64,000 nt of DNA from Acanthosepion esculentum (taxonomy: Eukaryota; Mollusca; Cephalopoda; Sepiida; Sepiidae), in contig OZ038488.1 of NCBI GenBank assembly GCA_964036315.1, forward strand, positions 63,234,754-63,298,753, given 5' to 3'. Position numbers and translations under genes: made by a program. Shown here one piece after another: positions 54,612 to 63,624 of this stretch (its first letter is position 1; every line of letters begins with the position of its first letter). The notes below the pieces were generated by a model. The model worked only from the letters and a program-made list of their open reading frames with translations. It was not told the DNA's origin and did no database searches.

Positions 54612-54614
<3 letters not shown>
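53967..54614 (+). pseudogene. RLE-LINE C-terminal fragment between TAA arrays
   Basis: VSQYLHWKICNFYGKE near 54005 (pre-RLE 'LHWKLC-KY' motif), DRTIKANRLDIGIKDQKNRM / CFLIDMSVPANC at about 54133-54235 (catalytic P of PD changed to L, IIDMSVP Asp kept), KNYQNTRILKWKSNTCGI, IERITGSSCLKEIQKLI at about 54380-54430, then a 3' UTR ending CAGAAGTCAAAGGCAATAAT. Same subfamily as 1-540. TAA arrays lie at both ends. Confidence 0.8.

Positions 54615-54659
<45 letters not shown>
54615..54659. repeat. (TAA)n microsatellite
   Basis: TAA array shared as 3' tail of the preceding and 5' flank of the following RLE-LINE fragment. Confidence 0.93.
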
Positions 54660-55350
54660 CGAAACCACTGAGAGATGGTATGAACACCAACCAGACAGTT
54701 ACCCAAAATAACTATCCTCTGGGACGTGTCAATTCAAACTGACAGGGAAATAAAAGCCAACAGACCTGATATTATCATAAAAGACAAGGAATTCAGGAAA
54801 TGTATGCTTATTTACATAGCAGTACCATCTGAGAGAAACTCCTCCAGGAAAATTATCGAGAAATTGTCCAAATAAAAGGACCTAGAGATCGAGATTAACA
54901 GGATGTGGAGAATGAAGACTGAAACTGTACCAATAGTAATCGGAGCTCTGGGCCTCGTGAGAAAAGGAATGGACAATTTTACTAAGAGTGTCCTACGTAA
55001 CATCAACATACAAGTTGCCCAGAAAATAAATCTCCAAGGAACATCCTATATACTAAGAAAAGAGTTATCAATTAAATGACAATTCTCCTATAGGACCTAA
55101 GGATCATAGTTTGAATCCAGCTATACAGTATACAAAGCAGGAAACATAACACACAAACAATAATACTAATACACTTGCAACAACTCTTATTACATACCTT
55201 ACTATACGGGCAATAATGCTTCGTTGTTATACTTACCCTGTTTTGAAAGACAAACACCTGAAGAAAACCTAAGGTTTTACGTCTGAAACATTGTTAGTAG
55301 AGCAACTATTCAAATAATAAATCGAGCAAATTTGCATCCTCATTTTCCGA
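54660..55350 (+). pseudogene. RLE-LINE C-terminal fragment with long 3' UTR
   Basis: ERWYEHQPD at about 54670, TDREIKANRPDIIIKDKEFR at about 54738-54797 (PD kept), KCMLIYIAVPSERN (Asp to Tyr), KLSK-KDLEIEINRMWRMKTE and TVPIVIGALGLVRKGM at about 54920-54970, QVAQKINLQGTSYILRKELS at about 55010-55070 and stop. The UTR continues to about 55350 with ACCTGAAGAAAACCTAAGG / TTTTACGTCTGAAACATTG. About 85 percent similar by eye to 7140-7560. Confidence 0.8.
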
Positions 55351-55462
55351 GGTGATTGGATCCATAAAAGGTGATGCAAATGTCTCAGAGTTGAATGTAG
55401 ACCGTTCCTAACATATAAAAATCTCTACTTTTCGGTATATTATTCAATTCCGTCTTTCTATG

Positions 55463-55466
<4 letters not shown>

Positions 55467-55512
<46 letters not shown>
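55467..55512. repeat. (TA)n microsatellite
   Basis: TA array of about 23 units. Confidence 0.95.
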
Positions 55513-55515
<3 letters not shown>

Positions 55516-56454
55516 TTTATTTCGTTTTTTTTTAGAAAGCCCTCAATTACACACAGGTCCCTGGAGAAAATACGTTACAAAATCCCTCATTTGCGTTGCG
55601 ATCCACATCAAAACCAACTTTTAAAGAGCAAAAAGGAAAAGAAAAATTACAAAAAAAAGAAAAAGTGTTTTTCAAACATAGCTTTCAGGTAAGCAAAAGA
55701 AATCGACGAACAGAAACTGGCAAGTCGTCTTCGGAGCCCATTGGAAAGGAACGTGACGTGATTGCTCATGCGCAAAAGCAAACATACAATGACGATGTGT
55801 TGGCGCCAAATCGACGCTGGAGGCAGTAACAATTCACACTAGTCATTTCCTTCACACACATTTCCAGAATGTACAAGCCAGAAAGAGGTTACTTATTTAA
55901 AACGTTTGCGGGTAGATGGTAGTGATTAATGGTATTTTTGACCGCTTGGGCAGACTGGAAGGAAATCGGTTGGCTGTAGTAGATCGGATGTGGAATGTTT
56001 GATGAGGTGTGATGCGGCTTTTCGTGCAAGAAGGCTTGCGCTCTTAAATGTCTATCATTTTATTTGCTTGAATGGAAGCAATTCAAGTATGTAGACTGAC
56101 TCTTCCTATCAAGATGTTTCTTTCTTCTCCTAACCAGCACTATTCGAAAAGATTTTAACCTTTTTTTTTCCTGTAGATAAACAGAGAAAAACACGGGAAA
56201 CAACGTAGAATAAGCGCTTTGTAATAATAACTGAGTTTATACAAATTGGCTCAAAAATCTTTGCGGGAACCGATTATAAAGACGAAATATCGAACTGGAA
56301 AGCCCAAAACACATTTTATAACACCGCATTTGCTAACATTGATTTTTTAGGGTTTGTCAACCATTTACAGGTTGTTTAAAGCCAGAAAATATTTCTAGAG
56401 TGTAAGAACATTTTGGAGTTAATAATGCTTTAGTGATACATGTCTTACTAATTA
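55513..56454. other. Unassigned stretch
   Basis: No recognised element. Its last 70 bp, read on the minus strand, resemble the long SINE-A tail of the adjoining copy. Confidence 0.5.
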
Positions 56455-56706
56455 ACCCATAACTGGGGGAGTATAGGTGGATTTATACCTTCCCCATGTG
56501 TATGAACGCGTAAGTGAATATGACGAAACCGAGTGAAATTGGAAGTCAACTCTCCGATTAACAATTCCATTACACCATCCGCACATCCAAGTTTACAGCA
56601 CTTAGTTTTCCAAAACAGTCACCCATCTAGGAACTGACCAGGCTCGGTGTTGTTTAACTCAACTGATTGTACGGGAACCGGTGTTATAACGTGATGTGGC
56701 CTTAAG
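56455..56706 (-). mobile_element. 5S-tRNA chimeric SINE
   Basis: Minus strand from 56706: GGCCACATCACGTTATAACA / CCGGTTCCCGTACAATCAGT / TGAGTTAAACAACACCGAGC / CTGGTCAGTTCCTAGATGGG / TGACTGTTTTGGAAA aligns along the length of 5S rRNA (GGCCAUACCACG, ACCGG-UCCCGU, GAAGUUAAGC, GAUGGGUGACCG). From about 56590 GGATGTGCGGATGGTGTAAT starts a tRNA-like part with A box TGGTGTAATGG and AGAGTTGACTTCCAATTTC as a decayed B box, then the SINE-A body. Both 5S and tRNA promoters are thus fused in one element. Confidence 0.88.
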
Positions 56707-56975
56707 CTTACATTTACTCGCAGTACGCTCACAATCACGATTTTTAATTATTAGTTAAACTACTTGCAAGTTTCAATAAATTAGTCGTAAAGAAAGCCAT
56801 ATTGCATCGTTAAATATTTGACATTAACAACTTGCAACAAGAATCGAAAGTATGAAAGCTGGTCATTATTTAAAGAAGTAAGAGAGTACAAGTGAAAAGA
56901 TTAAAAACCAACAAGGTTTCCATTTTGCTAAAGCACACTTTAAACGCATGTGGGTGTTGCTGCCGTTCTAACTTC

Positions 56976-57143
56976 CCTTTCTCTCTTGCTCTCTTTCTTT
57001 TTTTCTTTCTTTCTTTTTTCTTTCTGTCTTTCGTTTTCTTTTTTCTTTTTTCTTTCTTTCTTTTTTTCATTTTTTTTTTCTTTCTTTCTTTCTTTCTTTC
57101 TTTTTTTTCTTTCTTTTTTTCTTTCTTTCTTTCTTTCTTTCTT
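56976..57143. repeat. (TTTC)n polypyrimidine tract
   Basis: CTTT/TTTC array with T-run interruptions. It gives artefactual Lys-Glu-rich (minus) and Phe-Ser-rich (plus) frames. Confidence 0.95.
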
Positions 57144-57152
57144 ACCCTCTTC

Positions 57153-57374
57153 CCCTACACGCAAGCCGCTATTGGCCCGTTTGCCGGGCCGTCGCTGGCA
57201 ACGCCAGCGGTCCTCTGGTGGCAGCCATCGGCGGCCCACCGATGCGTCTCCAGCGGTCAGCCTCCGGCGGTTCGCCAGTCGTAACATTGCCGAGACAAAC
57301 ACGCCGGTTGGCCACCAGCAGTAAATGCTAGTGGCAACGCCACCCAGTAGCAGATTGATGGCTTGCGTGTAGGG
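57153..57374. mobile_element. GC-rich unit with perfect 15-bp terminal inverted repeats
   Basis: Left CCCTACACGCAAGCC at 57153-57167 and right GGCTTGCGTGTAGGG at 57360-57374 are exact reverse complements. The 222-bp interior is strikingly GC-rich (GCCGGGCCGTCGCTGGCAAC, GGCGGCCCACCGATGCG) in an otherwise AT-rich window, with an internal GCTGGCAACGCCAGC palindrome at about 57191. It sits between two TTTC-type tracts. No clear target duplication and no coding motif. Confidence 0.8.
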
Positions 57375-57439
57375 TCTCACCTTTCTTTCTTATTAGTATC
57401 TACACTTTTCTTTTCTCATTATATGCAAACTGCATCTCG

Positions 57440-57660
57440 ATTTACGGCCATATCACGTTGAAACACCGGTTCCCGTATGATCTCCGAAATCAATCATCGT
57501 CGAGCCTCGTCAGTACCTAGGTAAGGTTCGCTTGGAAATACCAGATACTGTAAGCCGGGATGTGCGGCGGGTGTAATGTATAAAGGCTTGGAAATGTTAA
57601 TCAGAAAGCTAAGTTCCGACACCCGTTGAGTCGTTATATTCCCTTAAAAAATATAATAAA
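57440..57660 (+). mobile_element. 5S-tRNA chimeric SINE, 3' truncated
   Basis: 57443-57558: TTACGGCCATATCACGTTGA / AACACCGGTTCCCGTATGAT / CTCCGAAATCAATCATCGTC / GAGCCTCGTCAGTACCTAGG, then GGAAATACCAGATACTGTAA, a full-length 5S rRNA match. Then GGATGTGCGGCGGGTGTAAT begins the tRNA-like part, with AAGCTAAGTTCCGACACCCG as a damaged B-box region; it ends in TATATTCCCTTAAA. Confidence 0.88.
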
Positions 57661-58559
57661 TAATTAGTGTAATATTTTTGCCATAAACTCTCAAAAACAA
57701 AAAAAAAATATGCATATAAAATTACATTCATCATATGTTTAGATTTTATTCCAATTCTTACCCATTCTTTTAAAAACGATAAATATTGTCGAGGAGTGAA
57801 GGTAGTTTAAATAATAGTGGTGTCAACGGAAAAACCGTCCTTTTGACACTCCGTTTTTTTTTTTTCGGACACGTACGTCCATGTTTACCAATAAATCATT
57901 GTAGTCCCGACATTTCAACGATTAAAAATAGCTTCAAACGAATGAATACTTTATGTTTTAAAAAAAGAGAATCGTTCCTTCAAAACCATAAATGTTCGCT
58001 ACAGAATCACAAAATGCTTTAACAAATAACAAAGACCACATCACTTGAAAACTTACGACGACAACAACAACAACAACAAAAATGGATATCACATGTAACT
58101 AGAAGAGGAAAGAATGATATCATCACGGTGTTTATTTACCGCACTACCTTAAAGAGGTAGGAAACTGCTGCCAATTCTAGAATGAACGATAACAGTTAAT
58201 AAACTTGAGAAGACCTGAAAAACATTTTTAGGAATGATTTTGTATATTTCATCCGACAGTAAAGCTAACTGTTCGGTCAGTAAATGCTGGGTGTTTCCTG
58301 TAGGGAAATGTCTAATCTCGCCATTACTATTTATTTTAAGACGTCTAGATAATACCAATTTTCAGTGAAGCCTATACTTCGTTTGATGCAAACTGAACAG
58401 TGAAATAACTATATTTACGATAGAAAATTATATAATACACATCTGTTTAAGTTCATCTTGATAGCAATAAATTATTGAAAATCATGAATCCGACAGTTAA
58501 TTATTAGTTAATTACTTATTTAGAATTATTTAGATTTATTGAGATGGATGCACAATGGA
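57661..58559. other. Unassigned stretch
   Basis: AT-rich, CAA run at 58061-58078, no recognised element. Confidence 0.5.
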
Positions 58560-58795
58560 TATATTTGGGTTGATAAGTAACGAGAACTCGGAGATTTCCA
58601 GTTCGTTGCATTAACTTCCGCACACGTACCCTTGGGAAATCCACTATTTCTACCCCAGCTATTGGTCTATAAGGGTCTATAAGCTTAGTTGGTTATAGGT
58701 TAGGCCAAGCTAAACTCTGAATTCAACCCAGCCTAGTGAAGGTTATTTTACCCAAGACATACCTACTGCTACGGCTGCAGTACATATGGTGCCCG
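58560..58795 (+). mobile_element. SINE-A-related body and long tail
   Basis: GGAGATTTCCAGTTCGTTGC, ACTTCCGCACACGTACCCTT, GGGAAATCCACTATTTCTAC and CCCAGCTATTGG follow the SINE-A body order. The tail CTAAACTCTGAATTCAACCC ... AAGACATACCTACTGCTACG ... GCAGTACATATG recurs in part at 60526-60615. Confidence 0.65.
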
Positions 58796-58826
58796 AATGG
58801 ATGGCGTGATCAAAACGTTAAACTGT

Positions 58827-58828
<2 letters not shown>

Positions 58829-58917
<89 letters not shown>
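58829..58917. repeat. (CA)n(TA)n microsatellite
   Basis: CA array to about 58849 then TA array to 58917. Confidence 0.95.
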
Positions 58918-58918
<1 letters not shown>

Positions 58919-59028
58919 TAGTTACTCTATATATATATACCAGTTACTGTACTCAATACTTAACTTCATTGGTACGGGATCTAAATATTCCTACCAGAGC
59001 CTATACTTAATACAATGTTTTTTTTTAT

Positions 59029-59043
59029 CTATCTATCTATCTA

Positions 59044-59107
<64 letters not shown>
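59029..59107. repeat. (ATCT)n(CT)n(TA)n microsatellite
   Basis: Three successive arrays ending at the start of the mariner remnant. Confidence 0.95.
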
Positions 59108-59111
<4 letters not shown>

Positions 59112-60025
59112 GCGATGGGTAAATTGTCGCCAATTCATATTTTTAATTTCGGGCATACGTGTTGTTTGTTCTTGGTTTGTAGACTGCACTATACAGTATA
59201 CTAGGGTCATTAGCGCACCGTCTGTGAGAAAAGGAGCAACATGACGCAATTCAGTCCGCCTGGAATTTAGAATCTGAGGGAGTTCAGAGGATTCGGAAAC
59301 AGTTGGATGAGTTTAATGATGATTATGAAAGTGTTTGGAGTGGCCACTAGTGATGGTGACGTTATGCCTCCATACATCTTCCCACAGGGTCTCAGACTCA
59401 ACACGGTGGCTTACATCAAGTGCCTTGAGAAAGAAGTGGTACCTTGGGTCTAGAGGGTGGCTTCTGGAAAAACCTATTTCTGGCAACAGGACTCTGTACC
59501 ATACCACACAAGCAGAAGAAAACAGCCATGGTTGTCTGACAATTTCTGCGACTACATCATCGCTTACATCTGGCCACCTAACTCCCCAGACTGCAACCCC
59601 CTTGATTATTATGTGTGAGGCGCAGTTTGTGCGAGAGACCAACAAAATTCCTTGTAATATCAAAGATGAAAGGAAGGCAAGGATTATTGCAGAAGTTACC
59701 AACTTAAACAAGGAGACCACCCAGAAGTCGTCTGAAGCCAATGGCGATTTTATTGAATATAAATACACTTTGGTATTTAAAGATATCGCACCATTTACAT
59801 GATAATGTTGATCATTTTGGCCGCCATAGGTTTTACAGTAAATCACTAAATCATCCATAACTTTTGTATTATCCTCTCAAATTACACCAATATCTCAGAC
59901 AATAACAATTACTATCGTATTTATTATCTGTGAAAATTATAGAATATAAAACAACTTTAATAAAAACTTAAACATACTTTTCTGACGAAAACAATGCCGT
60001 TCTGAACATTTTGGCCGCAACTGTA
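59108..60025 (+). pseudogene. maT-type mariner (DD37D) transposon remnant
   Basis: A TIR-like start GGGTGCGATGGGTAAATTGT at about 59108 is followed by transposase frame from 59325: MKVFGVATSDGDVMPPYIFP / QGLRLNTVAYIKCLEKEVVP / WV, stop, RVASGKTYFWQQDSVPYHTS / RRKQPWLSDNFCDYIIAYIW / PPNSPDCNPLDYYV, stop. 37 residues separate QD and the D of NPLD, the DD37D signature. A further frameshifted C-terminus runs to about 59800. First catalytic Asp region and N-terminus deleted. The right end GGCCGCAACTGTA near 60023 does not match the left TIR well. Confidence 0.85.
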
Positions 60026-60111
60026 TGTATATATATAAGAAATTGTTAGGAGGATTTGAGATAATGATAATTAAGTAATTCATCGAGTTTTAGAAGAAAC
60101 CTCAGCAGAAA

Positions 60112-60159
60112 GCACTGGAGGGGCGTTTCGTCCTATATTTGGGACTACCTCAGCAGTGC
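60112..60159 (-). ncRNA. Hammerhead ribozyme motif, copy 1 (degenerate core)
   Basis: Minus strand: GCACTG, CTGAGGTA, GTCC, CAAATATA, GGAC, GAAAC, GCCCCTC, CAGTGC. Stem I GCACTG/CAGTGC pairs perfectly (6 bp) and stem II GTCC/GGAC pairs perfectly with an 8-nt loop. The GAAAC core is intact. CTGATGA is altered to CTGAGGTA and the cleavage triplet is CTC instead of GTC, so this copy is probably weak or dead. Stem III is very short, as in dimeric retrozyme hammerheads. Confidence 0.82.
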
Positions 60160-60161
60160 GC

Positions 60162-60236
60162 ATCCACTACCAGGAATTGAAACCCTGACAGTTACGTTAT
60201 TAAGCAAACGTCATACCCACTGTGCCACGGGCCCCG
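60162..60236 (-). other. tRNA-like Pol III promoter segment of the hammerhead SINE
   Basis: Minus strand GGCCCGTGGCACAGTGGGTA ... GGTTTCAATTCCTGGTAGTGG. A box TGGCACAGTGG fits TRGYNNANNNG exactly. The B box GGTTTCAATTCC differs from GGTTCGANTCC at one or two positions. ACGTT/AACGT could form the anticodon stem. Acceptor stem ends do not pair, so it is not a tRNA gene. Confidence 0.75.
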
Positions 60237-60488
60237 GTAACGAAGAAGTAACGAATTAAACTCGACATAGCGCCGCTCATTCACATATTTCGTGGTGAAA
60301 CTCATCCAAGTTCCTTAAACCAAGGATTGTGCCCCCGAGAGCCACGACTACTCTCACCAAGTCGCTCCATCCAGAGCATTAGAAGCCGCTTCAAGCAAGG
60401 ATATACAAGAAACTGTTAGGAGGATTTGAGATAATCATAATTAAGTAATTCATCGAGTTTTAGAAGAAACCTCAACACAATGCAGAAA

Positions 60489-60527
60489 GCACTGGACGGC
60501 TGTTTCGTCCTATATTTGGGACTCATA
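60489..60527 (-). ncRNA. Hammerhead ribozyme motif, copy 2 (5' truncated)
   Basis: Minus strand: ATGA-GTCC, CAAATATA, GGAC, GAAAC, AGCC, GTC, CAGTGC. Stem II, the GAAAC core and the GTC cleavage triplet are canonical, but the CTG and the 5' strand of stem I are replaced by flanking sequence (CAGAGTTTT), which itself matches a SINE-A tail. The element therefore appears to begin inside the ribozyme. Confidence 0.75.
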
Positions 60528-61004
60528 AAACTCTGAATTCAGTGGGGAGCTCTGTAAGGTTATCTTGTCCTAGACACACATTCTGTTGTTATGGCGGCAG
60601 TACATGCGAATAATTGGCTTGAACATCTTTAGCTCAAAGGAAGCTTTTCATATCTTCAACCAATCAAAGGACGCTATTTCAGACTTTTTCGAAATGTACT
60701 GACCAACTGACAAAGTTGACCAAAAAATGAGACTGTGTTACGGTTTTAGACAACGCAGATAAAGCTTCATGGTAATGGTAATACTAATGGATAAGTGAGT
60801 CATTTTCACACAAGAAATATTTCTTTTCAGCATTTACTTTAATGAAGACAAGCAATTTCTCAATTCTTAATGTAAAAACATCCACAGAAATTTGAATCTT
60901 GTTCTTCAACGAATTCTTTATTGTCTCTAAATGCATGTTCTTCTGTTTAAAAATAAAGGATTTCCTTTTCTTGCATTTAAATTTAATATCAATAGCATTT
61001 GTAA
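60528..61004. other. SINE-A tail remnant and unassigned stretch
   Basis: 60528-60615 matches the tail at 58710-58790 (AAACTCTGAATTCA, AAGGTTATCTTGTCC, GGCAGTACATGCG). The remainder has no recognised features. Confidence 0.5.
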
Positions 61005-61290
61005 GAATAGCCGATTACCGAAGATAAGCAACGACGTGCGCGATGAATACCTAGATGTGTGACCGTTTGGAAATACCAGGTGTTATCAGCTTGGATATAT
61101 GGGTGATGTAATGGATTATGATAGAGAATTGTTAATCGGAGAGCCGAGTTCCAATTCCCGTCGTGTTTGTTATATTCTCTTGCGAAAGGTACGAATCCAT
61201 ATCTTCTCACACCCACCCAGCTATGAGTTTATCAGTAAATCTTGTGTTAATTCCAATCTGTTTGGAATGACTGAAAAAACATACCCCGAT
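61005..61290 (+). mobile_element. 5S-tRNA chimeric SINE, 5' truncated
   Basis: 61006-61095: AATAGCCGATTACCGAAGAT / AAGCAACGACGTGCGCGATG / AATACCTAGATGTGTGACCG / TTTGGAAATACCAGGTGTTA is the 3' two thirds of 5S rRNA. Then GGATATATGGGTGATGTAAT (A box), GAGAGCCGAGTTCCAATTCC (B box), TATATTCTCTTGCGAAAGGT, CACCCAGCTATGAG and AATCTTGTG follow as in other SINE-A copies. Confidence 0.88.
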
Positions 61291-62639
61291 CCAAATTATT
61301 AAAAAATCATACAGATGTATTTCGTCCTAACCAATGAAAATGCACCAGTTCTCGGTCCATCCGCCATATTTTTATTCTTTCTTTTCAGAAACGCTACAAT
61401 CACATAACTGTATTCCTTTTACGTGTTAACGCTATTCTAATTTTATGAACCTTTTAACTTATTACTGTTGCTTTGACTAGTTTTGACATGCATATATATT
61501 GTTTGCTTAATATTATTTAGCCCTGTTCTTTTTCTTTCTTTTCTCATTGTTTATTTGAAACCATATAAATTCCGTTTGTTGAGCATTTTTTTTTACAAAT
61601 TATACTCAACCATGTCTATCCCTTGTATCTGTAAAACATTATTACCTGCAAAGAATTCTTACAATGTGAAAATATCTTCTAGCAATAAATAACCTGCAAA
61701 CGGTGAATAAGTCGTATAAAAACAAATCAACCAATCGTAAGAATAGCATTTAATATAAAATGAATAGTCCGATACTGATCAAAATCCTTGCCAGCCCAAA
61801 CAGTTTGACCAATTGAAACGAATATTGGTAGAACGCCATTAATTGTCTTTCTCTTCCCCGTTGACACGAGTCAAGTCAAGCATAAGTTAAAGGTTTCTTA
61901 ATTCTTAAAGTAAAAAAAATCGAAAGGAAAAGTTACTAAAGAAGAAATATGGAAAGATGGCCGCTATTTCATTATTTTTTCCTCTCCTTTAATACATCGC
62001 TGACCAATAATTTTCCCTGCCCACACGAGAAAGGTTGGTATTTATCTCTGCCCACAGGAGAGTTACTGCTAATCCTAGCCTGACACCATTACCATGTGAT
62101 CTATTTACTGGCCATCTCTCCCAGTGAGAACGCTGGTAGGGTGACTATGAGGTAGAAGTGAGATTCACAAGTGGTAATTGATACTCCCAAGCGAGTAATT
62201 GTCACTTGATATCAAGTTGATTGGCTGGAATGTTTGGGAATTTCAATATCTGTAATCTACCCGGACGCTACCTACATGGGTATCTTGGGAATTGGGAATG
62301 AGGAAACAAATGATAAATGCGATTTAAAAAGAGAATGAATTAATAGACAATGATTAGAACGGGCGGTCAGGCTATTAAATATAGATACACAAGGACAGAC
62401 ATATTGATAGAAACAGACTGAAATAGACCTACGTAGATAGGATGAACATATGTGCATATGACAGAGGAATAAAGATACAGATTCAACAGGTTTGATAGGC
62501 GTGAAATGTACGAGAGAGCATAGTTTGAAAATAAGTAGACTGGACAAAAAAAAACTAATGATAGATAGATAGATAGATAAAATAAGGTAAATAAAGGTAG
62601 ATAGAATGAACACGTGTGACAGGGAAATAGAGGTACTCT
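61291..62639. other. Unassigned AT-rich stretch
   Basis: No recognised element. Short GATA run at 62556-62579. Frames at 61483-61692 and 62272-62613 lack family motifs. Confidence 0.5.
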
Positions 62640-63240
62640 TCTTTCGTTATGTACCGTGTACCATGAGAACGTAGATGATCAGGAATCTCCACAACTTCCT
62701 GTCCTTTGTAGGTCTTAATATTTTTCGTTTTTGCTATTTATCCTAAAACCTGTTCCGCCATCCATTTAATTAAACCCACTAAATATGCTATGCGTCGTCT
62801 TCCTTTGTCCTTTTGCCCTCAATCTGTCATGTGAGTATCAGATTTTCCAAGACCTCTTTCCTCATTAAATGCCGTAGACATTTCAACTGTCTCTTCCTGA
62901 TTTAAGTATGAGTTTCCTTTTTGTTAACGTTTTTTCTGTCACTGCTCACATATTCAGTCCATGGTATTCTCAGCATCCTTCTGTAGAACTACATTTCTCT
63001 TGGCTCAAGTCTCTTCTTCATCTGTGATGAAATTGTCTAAGATTCACTGCCATACATGAGGACTGATATCACGTAACAGTTTAGTAATTTAGTCATTGTT
63101 TCTAGCGAACTTTTCCTATTTCTTAATTCTGTGCTTAGCTTTCGGAATTCATCTTTGGATTTCAGTGTCGAACTCTCTATCCTCTCTTAAAACACTTCAT
63201 AGATATTTTAATTTTATTACTAATTTCATTCTGGTATCTT
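62640..63240 (-). pseudogene. RTE-like LINE C-terminal half
   Basis: Minus strand from 63240: ISEIEDTRMKLVIKLKYL, EDREFDTEIQR (about 63170), NRKSSLETMTKLLNCYVISV / LMYGSES (about 63110-63045), QMKKRLEPREM-FYRRMLRI / PWTEYVSS (about 63020-62935), IRKRQLKCLRHLMRKEVLEN / LILT-QIEGKRTKED (about 62905-62810), and a 3' tail near 62650-62720. Stops scattered. Confidence 0.83.
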
Positions 63241-63244
63241 CGAT

Positions 63245-63624
63245 TTCACTGATCAGCATAAGGCAATTCTCACCGGACCTGTTCAACCTATACGGCGAGA
63301 CAATTTAGAGAGGCGTGAAAACCCTACCAAGATTTAGCATTAGCAGCCACATTCTTAAAAACATAAGATACGCAGATGATACAGTACTGATAGCACACAT
63401 GGAAATGAAATTACAAAATCTCCTACAGAAGGTAGCGACGAGGAGTGAGAAGAAGGGACTAAGCATAAACTACAAGACAGAATGCATGGTCATCAGTAAA
63501 ACGATGAGCCCGAAATGCGATTTGCAGATCGGGAACACTTGAATCAAGCACACGCGGAAGTTTAAATATCTGGGAAGCGTTTTGACAGAGGACAGTAAGT
63601 GCGACATTGAGATCCATAGACGCT
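63245..63624 (+). pseudogene. RTE-like LINE RT fragment with intact YADD
   Basis: SPDLFNLYGETI at about 63268-63305, stop, RGVKTLPRFSISSHILKNIR / YADDTVLIAHMEMKLQNLLQ / KVATRSEKKGLSINYKTECM / VISKTMSPKCDLQIGNT at about 63310-63540, then IKHTRKFKYLGSVLTEDSKC / DIEIHRRFLN to 63630. RT motif C (YADD) is complete at about 63370. Bounded on both sides by minus-strand pieces of the same family. Confidence 0.87.

Larger units (their letters stand above)
60035..60527 (-). mobile_element. Tandem hammerhead SINE / retrozyme-like element
   Basis: Minus-strand order from 60527: hammerhead 3' part, 80-bp tail, about 165 bp body, tRNA-like segment, full hammerhead, same 80-bp tail. The tails (60038-60111 and 60408-60488) are near-identical direct repeats (TTAGGAGGATTTGAGATAAT, AGTAATTCATCGAGTTTTAG). 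The repeat period is 377 nt between the two putative cleavage sites (60117/60118 and 60494/60495). This is the layout of retrozymes and schistosome SINE-like ribozyme repeats: a Pol III promoter, a self-cleaving motif at each end and monomer-length spacing. A related body piece (GAATGAGCGGCGCCATGTCG) lies at 63925. Confidence 0.8.

Noticed and set aside
56590..56706. Genuine 5S rRNA gene
   Set aside because: Many substitutions in helices, direct fusion to a tRNA-like SINE body, and no T-run terminator after it; the same holds at 57440 and 61005.
56870..57380. Lys-Glu-rich (minus) and Phe-Ser-rich (plus) frames up to 146 codons
   Set aside because: Generated by the TTTC array and the adjoining GC-rich foldback; no protein family recognised.
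60162..60236. Functional tRNA gene
   Set aside because: A box and near B box are present, but acceptor ends do not pair and the anticodon arm is irregular; it is the promoter part of a SINE.
61318..61335. TTTCGTCC word as another hammerhead 3' half
   Set aside because: No stem II partner or CTGATGA on the complementary strand within reach.
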